Assembly: GCA_016790225.1 (NCBI GenBank)
Contig: JAEUOZ010000001.1
Coordinates: 1-39,072 of the forward strand
Length of the DNA: 39,072 bases
Origin: Rubrivivax sp.
GTDB lineage: Bacteria; Pseudomonadota; Gammaproteobacteria; Burkholderiales; Burkholderiaceae
Direction of reading: 5' to 3'
The position numbers and the translations under genes are program-made. The notes beneath the pieces are model-generated. The model had not been told where the DNA came from, did no database searches, and saw only the letters and a list, made by a program, of their open reading frames with translations. Each line of letters starts with the position of its first letter. Position 1 is the stretch's first letter. This document shows, piece by piece, positions 7,261-14,991 of the stretch.

Positions 7261-8330
7261 ACGCCGAATCCTCCACCGACCCTCCTGCCGCCGCGGGCCA
7301 CATCGGCCCGCACGACGCGCGCGCTGATTACGCCGGGCTCACGCCGCTGGCCGTGCTCGACGCCCTTCAAGCCGTCGGCCTGGAAGGCGACGGGCGGCTC
7401 ACGCAACTCAATTCCTTTGAAAACCGGGTCTTCCAGGTGATGCTGGTGGACGGCAGCGTGGTCGTGGCGAAGTTCTACCGCCCGGCACGCTGGACGGACG
7501 AGCAGATCGCCGAAGAGCACCGTTTCTCGCTTGAAGCTGCCGCGGCCGAGGTGCCGGTGGTGGCGCCACTGGGCCTGCGCGAAGCGCCCGAGGGCAGCGG
7601 CGTGCGACTGTGCCCCGCCGCCCCAGGCACCCTGGCCGAACAGACGCTGGAAACCGGCCGCTGGCGATTTGCCGTCTGGCCGCGCCGTGCCGGCCGGGCG
7701 CCCGAGCTGGAAGACCCGCAGGTGCTGGTGCGCCTGGGCCGTTGCATCGCGCAACTGCACACCGTGGGCGCCCAGAGGCGCTTTGACCATCGCCGCACGA
7801 TGGACGCGCTGGCCGACGCCCAGGAGGCTTGCGCGCGCATCGAGAGCGCCGACTGCCTGCCCCCGGATCAGGCCGACGGCTGGTCGCGCCTGTGCGAAAC
7901 GGCGCTGGGCGCCATCGAGGCGCGCTGCCGCGGCATCGCCCCCCAGCTGCTGCGTCTGCATGGCGACTGCCATCCCGGCAACCTGCTGTGGCGCGATGAC
8001 CGCCCGAATCTGGTCGACCTGGACGATGCCTGCACCGGCCCGGCCATCCAGGATCTGTGGATGCTGCTGTCCGGAGAACCCGAAGCAGCCGCGCAGCAGC
8101 TGGACGCGCTGCTGCTCGGCTACGAACAGATGCGCCGTTTCGATCGGCGCGAGCTGCGCTTGATCGAGGCGCTGCGCCTGAGCCGCATGCTGCGCCACAA
8201 CGCCTGGCTGGCGCAGCGCTGGGCCGACCCCGCTTTTCCCGCGGCCTACCCGGACTTCGGCAGCTCCAGCTACTGGGCGCAGCAGGCCATGCAGCTGCGC
8301 GAGCAGATCGCCATCGCCCGCGAGAGCTGA
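7257..8330 (+). CDS. srkA: Stress-response Ser/Thr kinase of the SrkA (YihE/RdoA) family
   Basis: Cytoplasmic kinase of the APH/choline-kinase fold; the E. coli homologue protects cells during envelope and oxidative stress. About 357 residues against 328 in E. coli. The family N-terminus LTQLNSFENRVFQV is the nucleotide-binding strand pair, the catalytic loop is LHGDCHPGNLLW with His235, Asp237 and Asn242, and the metal-binding motif is LVDLDD followed by GPAIQDLWMLLSG, which is specific to SrkA. There is no ATG before the conserved N-terminus, so I take the TTG at 7257, which overlaps the DUF2726 stop as TTGA; a GTG at 7080 would also be in frame but lies deep inside the upstream gene. The gene ends 15 bases before a strong hairpin shared with htpG. 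Product is secure, start is not. Confidence 0.88.
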   Translation: MNAESSTDPPAAAGHIGPHDARADYAGLTPLAVLDALQAVGLEGDGRLTQLNSFENRVFQVMLVDGSVVVAKFYRPARWTDEQIAEEHRFSLEAAAAEVPVVAPLGLREAPEGSGVRLCPAAPGTLAEQTLETGRWRFAVWPRRAGRAPELEDPQVLVRLGRCIAQLHTVGAQRRFDHRRTMDALADAQEACARIESADCLPPDQADGWSRLCETALGAIEARCRGIAPQLLRLHGDCHPGNLLWRDDRPNLVDLDDACTGPAIQDLWMLLSGEPEAAAQQLDALLLGYEQMRRFDRRELRLIEALRLSRMLRHNAWLAQRWADPAFPAAYPDFGSSSYWAQQAMQLREQIAIARES

Positions 8331-8344
8331 CGCTTGAGGTCAAC

Positions 8345-8376
8345 GGCTGCAGCGGCTGCCCCGAGCCGCTGCAGCC
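8345..8376. terminator. Strong bidirectional terminator between srkA and htpG
   Basis: A perfect 13-bp stem, GGCTGCAGCGGCT / AGCCGCTGCAGCC, with a 6-base loop lies between the converging stop codons of srkA (8330) and htpG (8384). It lacks a long T run on either side (CTTCGCTT on the plus strand), but stem length and position make it the evident shared terminator. Confidence 0.75.
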
Positions 8377-8383
8377 CTTCGCT

Positions 8384-10252
8384 TCAGGCCGTCAGCAGGC
8401 GGTTGACCCGCTGAACATAGGCTGCCGGGTCTTCCAGCTGGCCGCCTTCGGCCAGCAACGCCTGATCGAAGAGGATCTGCGCGAGATCGTCGAACTGCTC
8501 GCTGGCTCCCAGCTTCTTGAGCAACGCGTGCTGCGGGTTGACCTCGAGGATGGGCTTGCCGGCCGGGGCGGCCTGCCCGGCCTGCTTCAGCAAGCGGGCC
8601 AGATGCGCGCTCATGTCGCCGTCTTCGACGACGATGCAGGCCGGTGAATCGACCAGTCGCGAGGTCGCCCGCACATCCTTGGCACGCGCGCCCAGCGAAA
8701 CCTTCAGCCGCTCCAGCACGGGCTTGAAGGACTCGGCGGCTTCCTCGGCCTGCTTCTTCTCGGTCTCGTCCTGCAGCTTGCCCAGGTCGATGGCACCCTT
8801 GGCCACGCTCTGCAGCGGCTTGCCTTCCACTTCGTACAGGTGCGAGAGCATCCACTCGTCGACCCGATCGGTGAGCAGCAGCACCTCGATGCCCTTCTTG
8901 CGGAAGATCTCCAGCTGCGGGCTGCTCTTGGCGGCCGCCAGCGAATCGGCGGTGATCACATAGATGGCTTCCTGGCCCTCCTTCATGCGCCCGATGTAGT
9001 CGGCAAAGGAAACGCCTTCGTCGGCCTGCGTGGACGGGAATCGCAGCAGCTTGGCCAGGCGCTCGCGGTTGGCGTGGTCCTCACCGACACCTTCCTTCAG
9101 CACCGCGCCGAACTCCTTCCAGAAGTTCGCGTACTTGTCGGCGTGGTTCTCGGCCAGATCTTCCAGCAGCGACAGCACGCGCTTGGTGGAGCCTTCGCGG
9201 ATGGCCTTGACGTCGCGGCTTTCCTGCAGCAATTCGCGGCTGACGTTGAGCGGCAGGTCCGACGAGTCGATCACGCCCTTGACGAAGCGCAGGTAGACCG
9301 GCATCAGCGCCTCGGCGTCGTCCATGATGAAGACGCGCTTGACATAGAGCTTCACGCCGCCGCGCTTGTCGCGGTTCCACAGATCGAAGGGCGCCTTGGC
9401 CGGCACGAAGAGCAGCTGGGTGTACTCGCTGCGGCCTTCGACGCGGTTGTGCGTGTAGGCCAGCGGTTCGGCCGTGTCGTAGCTCAGCTGCTTGTAGAAG
9501 TCGTGGTACTCGGTCTCGCCGAGTTCGCTCTTGGGCCGCGTCCACAGCGCGGCGGCCTTGTTCACCGTCTGCCATTCGTCGGTGACGGTGTTTTCCTGGG
9601 CCTCGCTGTTCCACTCTTCCTTGCGCATCAGGATGGGCAGCGAGATGTGGTCGGAGTACTTGCCGATGATCGAACGCAGCTTCCAGCTCTTCAGGAACTC
9701 GTCTTCGTCTTCGCGCAGGTGCAGGATGACGTCCGTGCCGCGCAGCTCGCGCGTGATGGCCTCGGTCTCGAAGGCGCCGCTGCCATCGCTGACCCAGCGC
9801 ACGCCCTGGTCAGCCGCCAGGCCGGCGCGGCGCGATTCGACCGTGATGCGATCGGCAACGATGAAGCCGGAATAGAAGCCCACGCCGAACTGGCCGATGA
9901 GGCTGGCATCCTTCTTCTGCTCACCGGCCAGGCGCGAGACGAACTCGCGCGTGCCGCTCTTGGCGATCGTGCCCAGGTGCGCGATCGCCTCCTCGGCGCT
10001 CATGCCGATCCCGTTGTCGCGGATGGTCAGCGTGCGCTGGGCGCTGTCCACCAGCACACGCACCTCCAGCGCGGCACCGTCTTCCATCAGAGCCGGCTGA
10101 TCCAGCGCCTCGAAGCGCAGCTTGTCGCAGGCATCGGAGGCGTTGGAGATCAGCTCGCGCAGGAAGATCTCCTTGTTCGAGTACAGCGAGTGGGTCACCA
10201 GGTGCAGGATCTGCTGCACCTCGGCCTGGAAGGAATGCGTGGTCTTGGTCAT
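8384..10252 (-). CDS. htpG: Chaperone HtpG (bacterial Hsp90)
   Basis: ATP-dependent dimeric chaperone of the cytosol that remodels client proteins with DnaK. The 622-residue product has the GHKL ATPase domain with [20 protein letters not shown], the lid and nucleotide motifs DNGIGM and GQFGVGFYS, then the middle domain (client/ATP contact, with [10 protein letters not shown]) and the C-terminal dimerisation domain ending in NRLLTA. The open frame reaches 10402, but the ATG at 10252 ([16 protein letters not shown]) matches the family N-terminus. Upstream at 10343-10369 a heat-shock-type promoter is visible, in line with the known sigma-32 control of htpG. It stands alone between a terminator and a divergent regulatory region. 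Confidence 0.97.
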   Translation of the reverse strand: MTKTTHSFQAEVQQILHLVTHSLYSNKEIFLRELISNASDACDKLRFEALDQPALMEDGAALEVRVLVDSAQRTLTIRDNGIGMSAEEAIAHLGTIAKSGTREFVSRLAGEQKKDASLIGQFGVGFYSGFIVADRITVESRRAGLAADQGVRWVSDGSGAFETEAITRELRGTDVILHLREDEDEFLKSWKLRSIIGKYSDHISLPILMRKEEWNSEAQENTVTDEWQTVNKAAALWTRPKSELGETEYHDFYKQLSYDTAEPLAYTHNRVEGRSEYTQLLFVPAKAPFDLWNRDKRGGVKLYVKRVFIMDDAEALMPVYLRFVKGVIDSSDLPLNVSRELLQESRDVKAIREGSTKRVLSLLEDLAENHADKYANFWKEFGAVLKEGVGEDHANRERLAKLLRFPSTQADEGVSFADYIGRMKEGQEAIYVITADSLAAAKSSPQLEIFRKKGIEVLLLTDRVDEWMLSHLYEVEGKPLQSVAKGAIDLGKLQDETEKKQAEEAAESFKPVLERLKVSLGARAKDVRATSRLVDSPACIVVEDGDMSAHLARLLKQAGQAAPAGKPILEVNPQHALLKKLGASEQFDDLAQILFDQALLAEGGQLEDPAAYVQRVNRLLTA

Positions 10253-10342
10253 GTCGTTGGGTGTGGGAAGGTCGAGATCCGCGCGGGCTGAAGCGCCGCT
10301 GCCGGGCGGCCGCGCGCACGCGCCTCTGGTCGGCGTGCACGC

Positions 10343-10369
10343 AACTGGGGGCAACTTGTCGGGTTTCAA
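10343..10369 (-). promoter_or_regulatory. Sigma-32 (RpoH) type promoter of htpG
   Basis: On the minus strand TTGAAA (preceded by CA) and CCCCCAGTT are 12 bases apart, close to the heat-shock consensus CTTGAAA-N11-16-CCCCATNT. The start would be near 10336, giving an 84-base leader before the htpG ATG. Agreement of motif and gene function supports it. The leader from 10253 to 10335 is GC-rich with no clear Shine-Dalgarno sequence. Confidence 0.7.
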
Positions 10370-10434
10370 TGACCGGGAAAAAGTCACGAATCGCCGGAAC
10401 ACAGGGCGCCGTTGAAACGTTCAGTTGCACTCTG

Positions 10435-10452
10435 GTGTGACCTACGTCACAC
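10435..10452 (+). promoter_or_regulatory. Perfect CRP/Vfr-type palindrome upstream of the diguanylate cyclase
   Basis: GTGTGA-N6-TCACAC is an exact inverted repeat and contains the full E. coli CRP core TGTGA-N6-TCACA. It lies in the 328-base interval between the divergent htpG and the diguanylate cyclase gene, centred at 10443.5. That is about 40 bases upstream of the start expected from the -10-like TATGTT at 10471, the usual class II activator geometry. Confidence 0.65.
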
Positions 10453-10470
10453 GAAGGCCCGGCGCTTGGG

Positions 10471-10476
10471 TATGTT
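10471..10476 (+). promoter_or_regulatory. Candidate -10 of the diguanylate cyclase promoter
   Basis: TATGTT lies 18 bases after the right arm (TCACAC) of the CRP-type palindrome, which takes the place of a -35. The start would be near 10483-10485, leaving a leader of about 97 bases to the ATG at 10581. Weak on its own, better in combination with the palindrome. Confidence 0.4.
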
Positions 10477-10580
10477 CCGGCAAGGAAGGCGGTGGGTCGG
10501 CCCGTCGGTTGTCGCCCTTTCAGAACAAGCGGCTCGCATCCCCCACCGAGTTTGGCGCGCATCGTCTGGCGTTCAATGTC

Positions 10581-11639
10581 ATGCAAAACCCGAACAAATA
10601 CCCCGAAAGCCCGGCCAAGTGCGCAGAAATCCTGCGCGTGGCATTGCCCCAGATGACCCGCCAGTCCGCGGGCGCACACCCTGTCTCGTATGCGGTCTGG
10701 TTCGATCACACCTCGGGCCGCAACCCGCGGCTGAGCGAAGCCCTGGCCGGGGCCACGGCGGGTGGCAAGGTCCTGGACGAAGCCACCACCTGGAAGCTCT
10801 ATCACGAGTTTGTGGCCGATGCCGACGAGCAGGCAGCCCAGCGAGTGGCCGATGGCATCCGCCGCGTGATGAAGGAGATGGCGGAGTCGGCCAAGGCGGC
10901 CGGCGCGCAGACCGATGTCTTCGGCGATTCCTTGAGCCGCTTTGCCGACAGCGTCGAGCGCGGCGAGGCGCCGGATGGCGATGTGCTGACGCAGGTGCTG
11001 GCGCAGACTCAGGAGATGCGCTCGGCCGTCGGTCAATTGCGCAACCGGCTGGAGGCCAGCCAGCAGGAGATCGAGAAGCTGCGCAGCGAGGTCGACCGGG
11101 CACGAACCGAGGCCATGGTGGACGTGCTCACCGGGCTGCCCAACCGGCGCGCATTCGAACAGGCGCTGCAGTCAAGCCTGAGCCGTCCCGACGAGCCGGC
11201 CTGCCTGCTGATGGCCGACATTGATCACTTCAAGAAGATCAACGACAGCTACGGCCACCTGTTCGGCGACACGGTGCTGAAGCTCGTCGCGCAGGCGCTG
11301 CGCAACAGCCTGAGTGCGCCGCAGATGGCGGCCCGGGTGGGCGGCGAAGAGTTTGCGATCCTGACCCCGGGCATGGATCTGGCCGGCGCTGCCGCGCTGG
11401 CCGAACGCATCCGGGCCACGATCGCCGGCAGCCGTATCCGCCGCAAGGACAGCGCCGAACCCATCGGCCAGATCACGCTGTCGCTGGGCGTGGCGCGCCT
11501 GCAGGCTGGCGAGGACGCCGAAGACTGGTTTGAACGCGCCGACCGGGCGCTCTACACCAGCAAGGCCGGCGGTCGCAATCGCGTGACGCTGGCCGACAAT
11601 GCGGGCCCGCAAACCGCTGCGCCCGAGGTCACCGCATGA
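10581..11639 (+). CDS. Diguanylate cyclase with a Burkholderiales-type N-terminal domain
   Basis: Makes the second messenger cyclic di-GMP from two GTP, controlling motility and biofilm behaviour. The 352-residue soluble protein has an N-terminal helical domain (about 1-150, no membrane segment; ILRVALPQM and HPVSYAVWFDHTSG are typical of a group common in Burkholderiales), a coiled-coil stretch at about 145-180 (LRNRLEASQQEIEKLRSEVD), and a C-terminal GGDEF domain. The active-site motif is GGEEF at 254-258, an active variant, and the substrate-binding DHFKKINDSYGH is complete. The inhibitory I-site RxxD is absent: the equivalent position reads SAPQ, so product feedback inhibition is unlikely. 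The frame extends upstream to 10425 but the ATG at 10581 (MQNPNKYPESP) fits the promoter region. It overlaps the next gene by ATGA. Confidence 0.9.
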   Translation: MQNPNKYPESPAKCAEILRVALPQMTRQSAGAHPVSYAVWFDHTSGRNPRLSEALAGATAGGKVLDEATTWKLYHEFVADADEQAAQRVADGIRRVMKEMAESAKAAGAQTDVFGDSLSRFADSVERGEAPDGDVLTQVLAQTQEMRSAVGQLRNRLEASQQEIEKLRSEVDRARTEAMVDVLTGLPNRRAFEQALQSSLSRPDEPACLLMADIDHFKKINDSYGHLFGDTVLKLVAQALRNSLSAPQMAARVGGEEFAILTPGMDLAGAAALAERIRATIAGSRIRRKDSAEPIGQITLSLGVARLQAGEDAEDWFERADRALYTSKAGGRNRVTLADNAGPQTAAPEVTA

Positions 11640-11938
11640 TCCTGGAAATCGCCGACATCCGCATCGCGCCGGGCCGCCAGGCCGAGTTCGACGAAGCCAT
11701 CCAGCGTGGCCTGGCCACCGTGATTTCCCAGGCCCGCGGCTACCGGGGCTTCAAGGTCAACCGCGGCATCGAGAGCCCCGAACGCTATGTGCTGATGATC
11801 TTCTGGGAGACGCTGGAAGACCACACGGTCCACTTCCGCGGCGGCCCGCTCTTTCCGGCCTGGCGTGCCATCGTCGGGCCGTTCTTTGCCAGCCCGCCGG
11901 TGGTGGAGCACTTCGAGCTCGTCGGCAAGTCCGGCTGA
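11636..11938 (+). CDS. Small ABM-fold (antibiotic biosynthesis monooxygenase-like) protein
   Basis: A 100-residue dimeric alpha-beta barrel protein of the ABM superfamily, judged from MILEIADIRIAPGRQAEFDEAI, the central RGYRGFKVNRGIESPERYVLMIFWETLEDH-type strand pattern (aromatics before the WETLEDH element) and the closing PVVEHFELV. Members act as cofactor-free monooxygenases, heme-degrading enzymes or catabolic regulators; nothing here tells which. The start ATG overlaps the diguanylate cyclase stop (ATGA), so the two are translationally coupled, which is unusual company for this fold. It ends 99 bases before the CoxS-like gene. Confidence 0.82.
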   Translation: MILEIADIRIAPGRQAEFDEAIQRGLATVISQARGYRGFKVNRGIESPERYVLMIFWETLEDHTVHFRGGPLFPAWRAIVGPFFASPPVVEHFELVGKSG

Positions 11939-12037
11939 TCGCCCGGATCGCGCGGCGCAGGGGCGCCAGCCGCGCGGGGCTGGATTTCTGCCCCCCACGC
12001 TCCTAGGATGGGCCTCCTTCGCAGCCCGATCCTTGCC

Positions 12038-12526
12038 ATGTCCCGCGTCTGCCTGCACGTCAACGGTCGGCCCGTCGAAGCCGAAGTGCCCAACCAGCAG
12101 CTGCTGGTGGAGCTGTTGCGCGAGTCGCTGGCGCTGACCGGCACGCATGTCGGTTGCGACACCACCCAGTGCGGCGCCTGCACGGTGCTGGTGGACGGTC
12201 TGGCGGTGCGCAGCTGCAGCGTGCTGACGGTGCAGCTGGGGGGCAGCCGGGTCCAGACCATCGAAGGCCTGGCGGCACCCGATGGCCGACTGCACCCGCT
12301 GCAGGAAGCGTTCAGCGCCTGCCATGGCCTGCAGTGCGGGTTCTGCACGCCCGGCATGCTGATGTCGGCCGCCGGCTTGCTGGCCCAGACGCCAGAACCC
12401 ACGGAAGCCGAGGTGATCGAGGCGCTGGAGGGCAACCTGTGCCGCTGCACCGGCTATGTGAATATCGTCAAGGCGGTGCAACAGGCGGCGCAGCAGATGG
12501 CCACGGCGCGGGGAGCGTCAGCATGA
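12038..12526 (+). CDS. [2Fe-2S] small subunit of a molybdenum hydroxylase (CoxS/IorA-like)
   Basis: Electron-transfer subunit of an aldehyde oxidase/xanthine dehydrogenase-type enzyme. The 162-residue product carries the plant-type ferredoxin cluster ligands Cys40, Cys45, Cys48 and Cys60 ([16 protein letters not shown]) and the second cluster's Cys100, Cys103, Cys135 and Cys137 ([10 protein letters not shown] and NLCRCTGY). I prefer the ATG at 12038 ([10 protein letters not shown]) to the one at 12008, because the beta strand of the ferredoxin fold begins there and a -10-like TAGGAT (12004-12009) overlaps the upstream ATG. The stop overlaps the start of the large subunit (ATGA), so the pair is co-translated. 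No FAD subunit gene follows. Confidence 0.92.
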   Translation: MSRVCLHVNGRPVEAEVPNQQLLVELLRESLALTGTHVGCDTTQCGACTVLVDGLAVRSCSVLTVQLGGSRVQTIEGLAAPDGRLHPLQEAFSACHGLQCGFCTPGMLMSAAGLLAQTPEPTEAEVIEALEGNLCRCTGYVNIVKAVQQAAQQMATARGASA

Positions 12527-14919
12527 GTGCGCTGGCCCGTTCCGGCGCATCCTGGCCCCTGGGCACTGCGGACGACGGCAGCCCGCCTGAGGCGCCCGCA
12601 GACGTCCTGCGTTTCGGCAGCGGCCACGCCGTGCGCCGCATCGAGGACCCCACGCTGATCACAGGCCAGGGGCGGTTTACCGATGACCTGCGACGCGAGG
12701 GGCTCGCCTGCCTCGCCTTTGCGCGCTCGCCCTACGCGCATGCCCGCATCCTGGGCATCGATGGGGAAGCTGCGCGTGCCCTGCCCGGCGTGCTGGCGGT
12801 CTTCACGGGCGCCGATCTGGTGGCGGCGGGCGTCAAGCCCCTGGCCGGGCCGCCGGGGATGCTCAAGCGTCCTGACGGCAGCGCCGCGGTCGGTGCCCTG
12901 CGCCGCGCGCTGGCGCACGAGCGCGTGCGCTTCGTCGGCGAAGCCGTGGCAGCCATCGTGGCCGAGAGCCCTGAAGCAGCCCGGGCTGCGGCCGAGACGC
13001 TGGGTGTCGACTACGAAGAGCTGCCTGCGGTGCACGATGCCGACAGCGCCCGCGCACCGGGCGCCATCGCGCTGTGCGAGGCCGCCCCGGACAACGTCGC
13101 GGCCACGCACCACAGCGGCCAGGCCGCGGGCATCGACGCGGCCTTCGCCCAGGCCGCCCACGTGGTGCGACTGGACGCACGCAACCAGCGCCTGGCGCCT
13201 TCGGCGCTGGAGCCCCGCGTGGTGCTGGCCGAGCTGGAGCCCGGCACCGGGAGGTTGCTGGTGACGCTGTCCAGCCAGATGCCGACCGCCGTGCGCGAAG
13301 GCCTGAGCAGCCTGCTGCCGGGGCTGATCCGCGAGCAGGTACGCGTGCGCGTGGGCGACGTGGGGGGCGGCTTCGGCATGAAGACCGGGCTCTACCCGGA
13401 AGACCTGGTGGTTGCGCATGCGGCGCGCACGCTGCAGCGGCCCGTGCGCTGGACGGCACAGCGGCTGGAGGAATTCACGGCCTCCGTCCACGGCCGCGAT
13501 CACCATCACCAGGCCGAGATGGCGCTGGATGCGCAGGGCCGCGTGCTGGCGCTGCGCGTGCAGTCCACAGCCAACGTCGGTGCTTATGCGACGCCCACCG
13601 GCTGCATGATCCCGCTGATGATTGGCCCCTGGGTGGCCACCAGCGTCTACGACATCCCCTGCGTCTCCTGGCAGGCCACGGCGGTGATGACGAACACCAC
13701 GCCGGTGGGCGCCTACCGGGGCGCAGGCCGGCCGGAATCGATCTACCTGATCGAGCGCCTGATGGACGCGGCCGCGCGCCAGCTGAACCTGGATCCGGTG
13801 ACGCTGCGGCGTCGCAACCTGATCCGGCCCGAGCAGATGCCCTACCGCAATGCGATGGGCCAGACCTATGACGTGGGCTGCTTCGAGCAGATGCTGGATC
13901 AGGCGCTGGACCTGGCGGACTGGAGCGGCTATGCCGAGCGGGCCCGCGTCTCGCGGCAGCGCGGCCGCTGGCGCGGACGCAGCGTGACCACCTTCCTGGA
14001 ATGGACCGGCGGCAACGCGCTGAGCGAGAACGTCCAGGTGGACGTGCGCCCGGACGGGCTGATCGAACTGACATCGGCCACCATGCCGATGGGTCAGGGC
14101 ATCGCCACCAGCTATGCCCAGCTGGCCGTGGATGTGTTCCAGCTGCCGCTGGAGCGCATCCGCGTGCGCCAGGGCGACACGGATCGCGCCAACGGCTTCG
14201 GCAGCGCGGGCAGCCGCTCGCTGTTCACCGGTGGCTCGGCCGTTCAGGTGGCCAGCCGCAAGACGCTGCAGACCGCGCACGATCTGGCCGGCGAAGCCCT
14301 GGAAGCCGCGACCCAGGACATCGAATACCGCGCCGGCGAGTTCCGCATCGTCGGCACCGATCGGCGCATCGGCCTGTTCGATCTCGCGGCGAAGCAGGGG
14401 CCGGGTGGCATCGCGGTGGCCGAAGGCAGCACTGCCGCAGGCCCCAGCTGGCCCAACGGCGCGCATGTGTGCGAAGTGGAGATCGACGAGCAGACCGGCG
14501 AGGTGAGCGTGGTCGCCTACGCGTCGGTCAACGACATCGGCCGCGTCATCAGCCCGCAGATCGTCGAAGGCCAGCTGGAAGGCGGCGCGGTGCAGGGCAT
14601 CGGCCAGGCGCTGTGCGAAGAGGTGGTCTATGCGCCCGATGGCCAGCTGCTCAGCGCCAGCTTCATGGATTACGCCTTGCCCCGCGTGGATGGCTTCCGC
14701 GGCTTCGTCACGCGTTTCGACACCCGTGTGCCCAGCACGAACAACGTGCTGGGCGCCAAGGGCGTGGGAGAGCTGGGCACGATCGGGGCGACACCGGCGG
14801 TGGTCAACGCGGTGCTGGATGCGCTGATCGGCGCCGGCGTGCCGCCTGGCGTGGCGCAGGACCTGCAGATGCCGCTGCTGGCACCCAAGGTCTGGGCGGC
14901 GCTGCAGCAGCGCGTGTGA
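12523..14919 (+). CDS. Molybdopterin large subunit of a xanthine dehydrogenase family enzyme (CoxL-like, form II)
   Basis: Catalytic subunit expected to hydroxylate an aldehyde or N-heterocycle at a molybdenum cytosine-dinucleotide site. The 798 residues comprise an N-terminal Ala-xanthine dehydrogenase hammerhead domain (about 30-160) and the two-part Mo-binding domain. Visible motifs are VGGGFGMK at 280-287, [13 protein letters not shown], and the catalytic glutamate Glu750 in KGVGELG. The active-site loop is AYRGAGR at 397-403; true CO dehydrogenases have AYRCSFR, so this is the form II type of undefined substrate. The first 30 residues are an extra, low-complexity tail and contain no twin-arginine signal. 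It overlaps the CoxS-like gene by 4 bases, and next comes a minus-strand gene, so a CoxM/FAD subunit is missing locally. Confidence 0.92.
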   Translation: MSALARSGASWPLGTADDGSPPEAPADVLRFGSGHAVRRIEDPTLITGQGRFTDDLRREGLACLAFARSPYAHARILGIDGEAARALPGVLAVFTGADLVAAGVKPLAGPPGMLKRPDGSAAVGALRRALAHERVRFVGEAVAAIVAESPEAARAAAETLGVDYEELPAVHDADSARAPGAIALCEAAPDNVAATHHSGQAAGIDAAFAQAAHVVRLDARNQRLAPSALEPRVVLAELEPGTGRLLVTLSSQMPTAVREGLSSLLPGLIREQVRVRVGDVGGGFGMKTGLYPEDLVVAHAARTLQRPVRWTAQRLEEFTASVHGRDHHHQAEMALDAQGRVLALRVQSTANVGAYATPTGCMIPLMIGPWVATSVYDIPCVSWQATAVMTNTTPVGAYRGAGRPESIYLIERLMDAAARQLNLDPVTLRRRNLIRPEQMPYRNAMGQTYDVGCFEQMLDQALDLADWSGYAERARVSRQRGRWRGRSVTTFLEWTGGNALSENVQVDVRPDGLIELTSATMPMGQGIATSYAQLAVDVFQLPLERIRVRQGDTDRANGFGSAGSRSLFTGGSAVQVASRKTLQTAHDLAGEALEAATQDIEYRAGEFRIVGTDRRIGLFDLAAKQGPGGIAVAEGSTAAGPSWPNGAHVCEVEIDEQTGEVSVVAYASVNDIGRVISPQIVEGQLEGGAVQGIGQALCEEVVYAPDGQLLSASFMDYALPRVDGFRGFVTRFDTRVPSTNNVLGAKGVGELGTIGATPAVVNAVLDALIGAGVPPGVAQDLQMPLLAPKVWAALQQRV

Positions 14920-14955
14920 GCGCGCCGCGGGGTCAGGCCGCCTTCAGCCCGCGCT

Positions 14956-14991
14956 CAGCCCGCACTCATCAGCCCGCACTCATCAGCCCGC
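14956..14991. repeat. 14-bp tandem repeat spanning the DUF6352 stop codon
   Basis: The unit CAGCCCGCACTCAT occurs twice in a row (14956-14969, 14970-14983) and begins a third time (14984-14991); degenerate copies precede at 14945-14955. On the minus strand every unit contains GGCTGATGAG, so the DUF6352 stop codon is repeated. Probably replication slippage in the 63-base gap between converging genes. Confidence 0.75.

Noticed and set aside
12454..14466. A 670-codon minus-strand frame opposite the CoxL-like gene
   Set aside because: Same reason: low-complexity antisense product, while the plus strand encodes all the molybdenum-hydroxylase motifs.
12523..14919. Aerobic CO dehydrogenase large subunit
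   Set aside because: The active-site loop is AYRGAGR, not AYRCSFR, and there is no FAD subunit or cox accessory gene.
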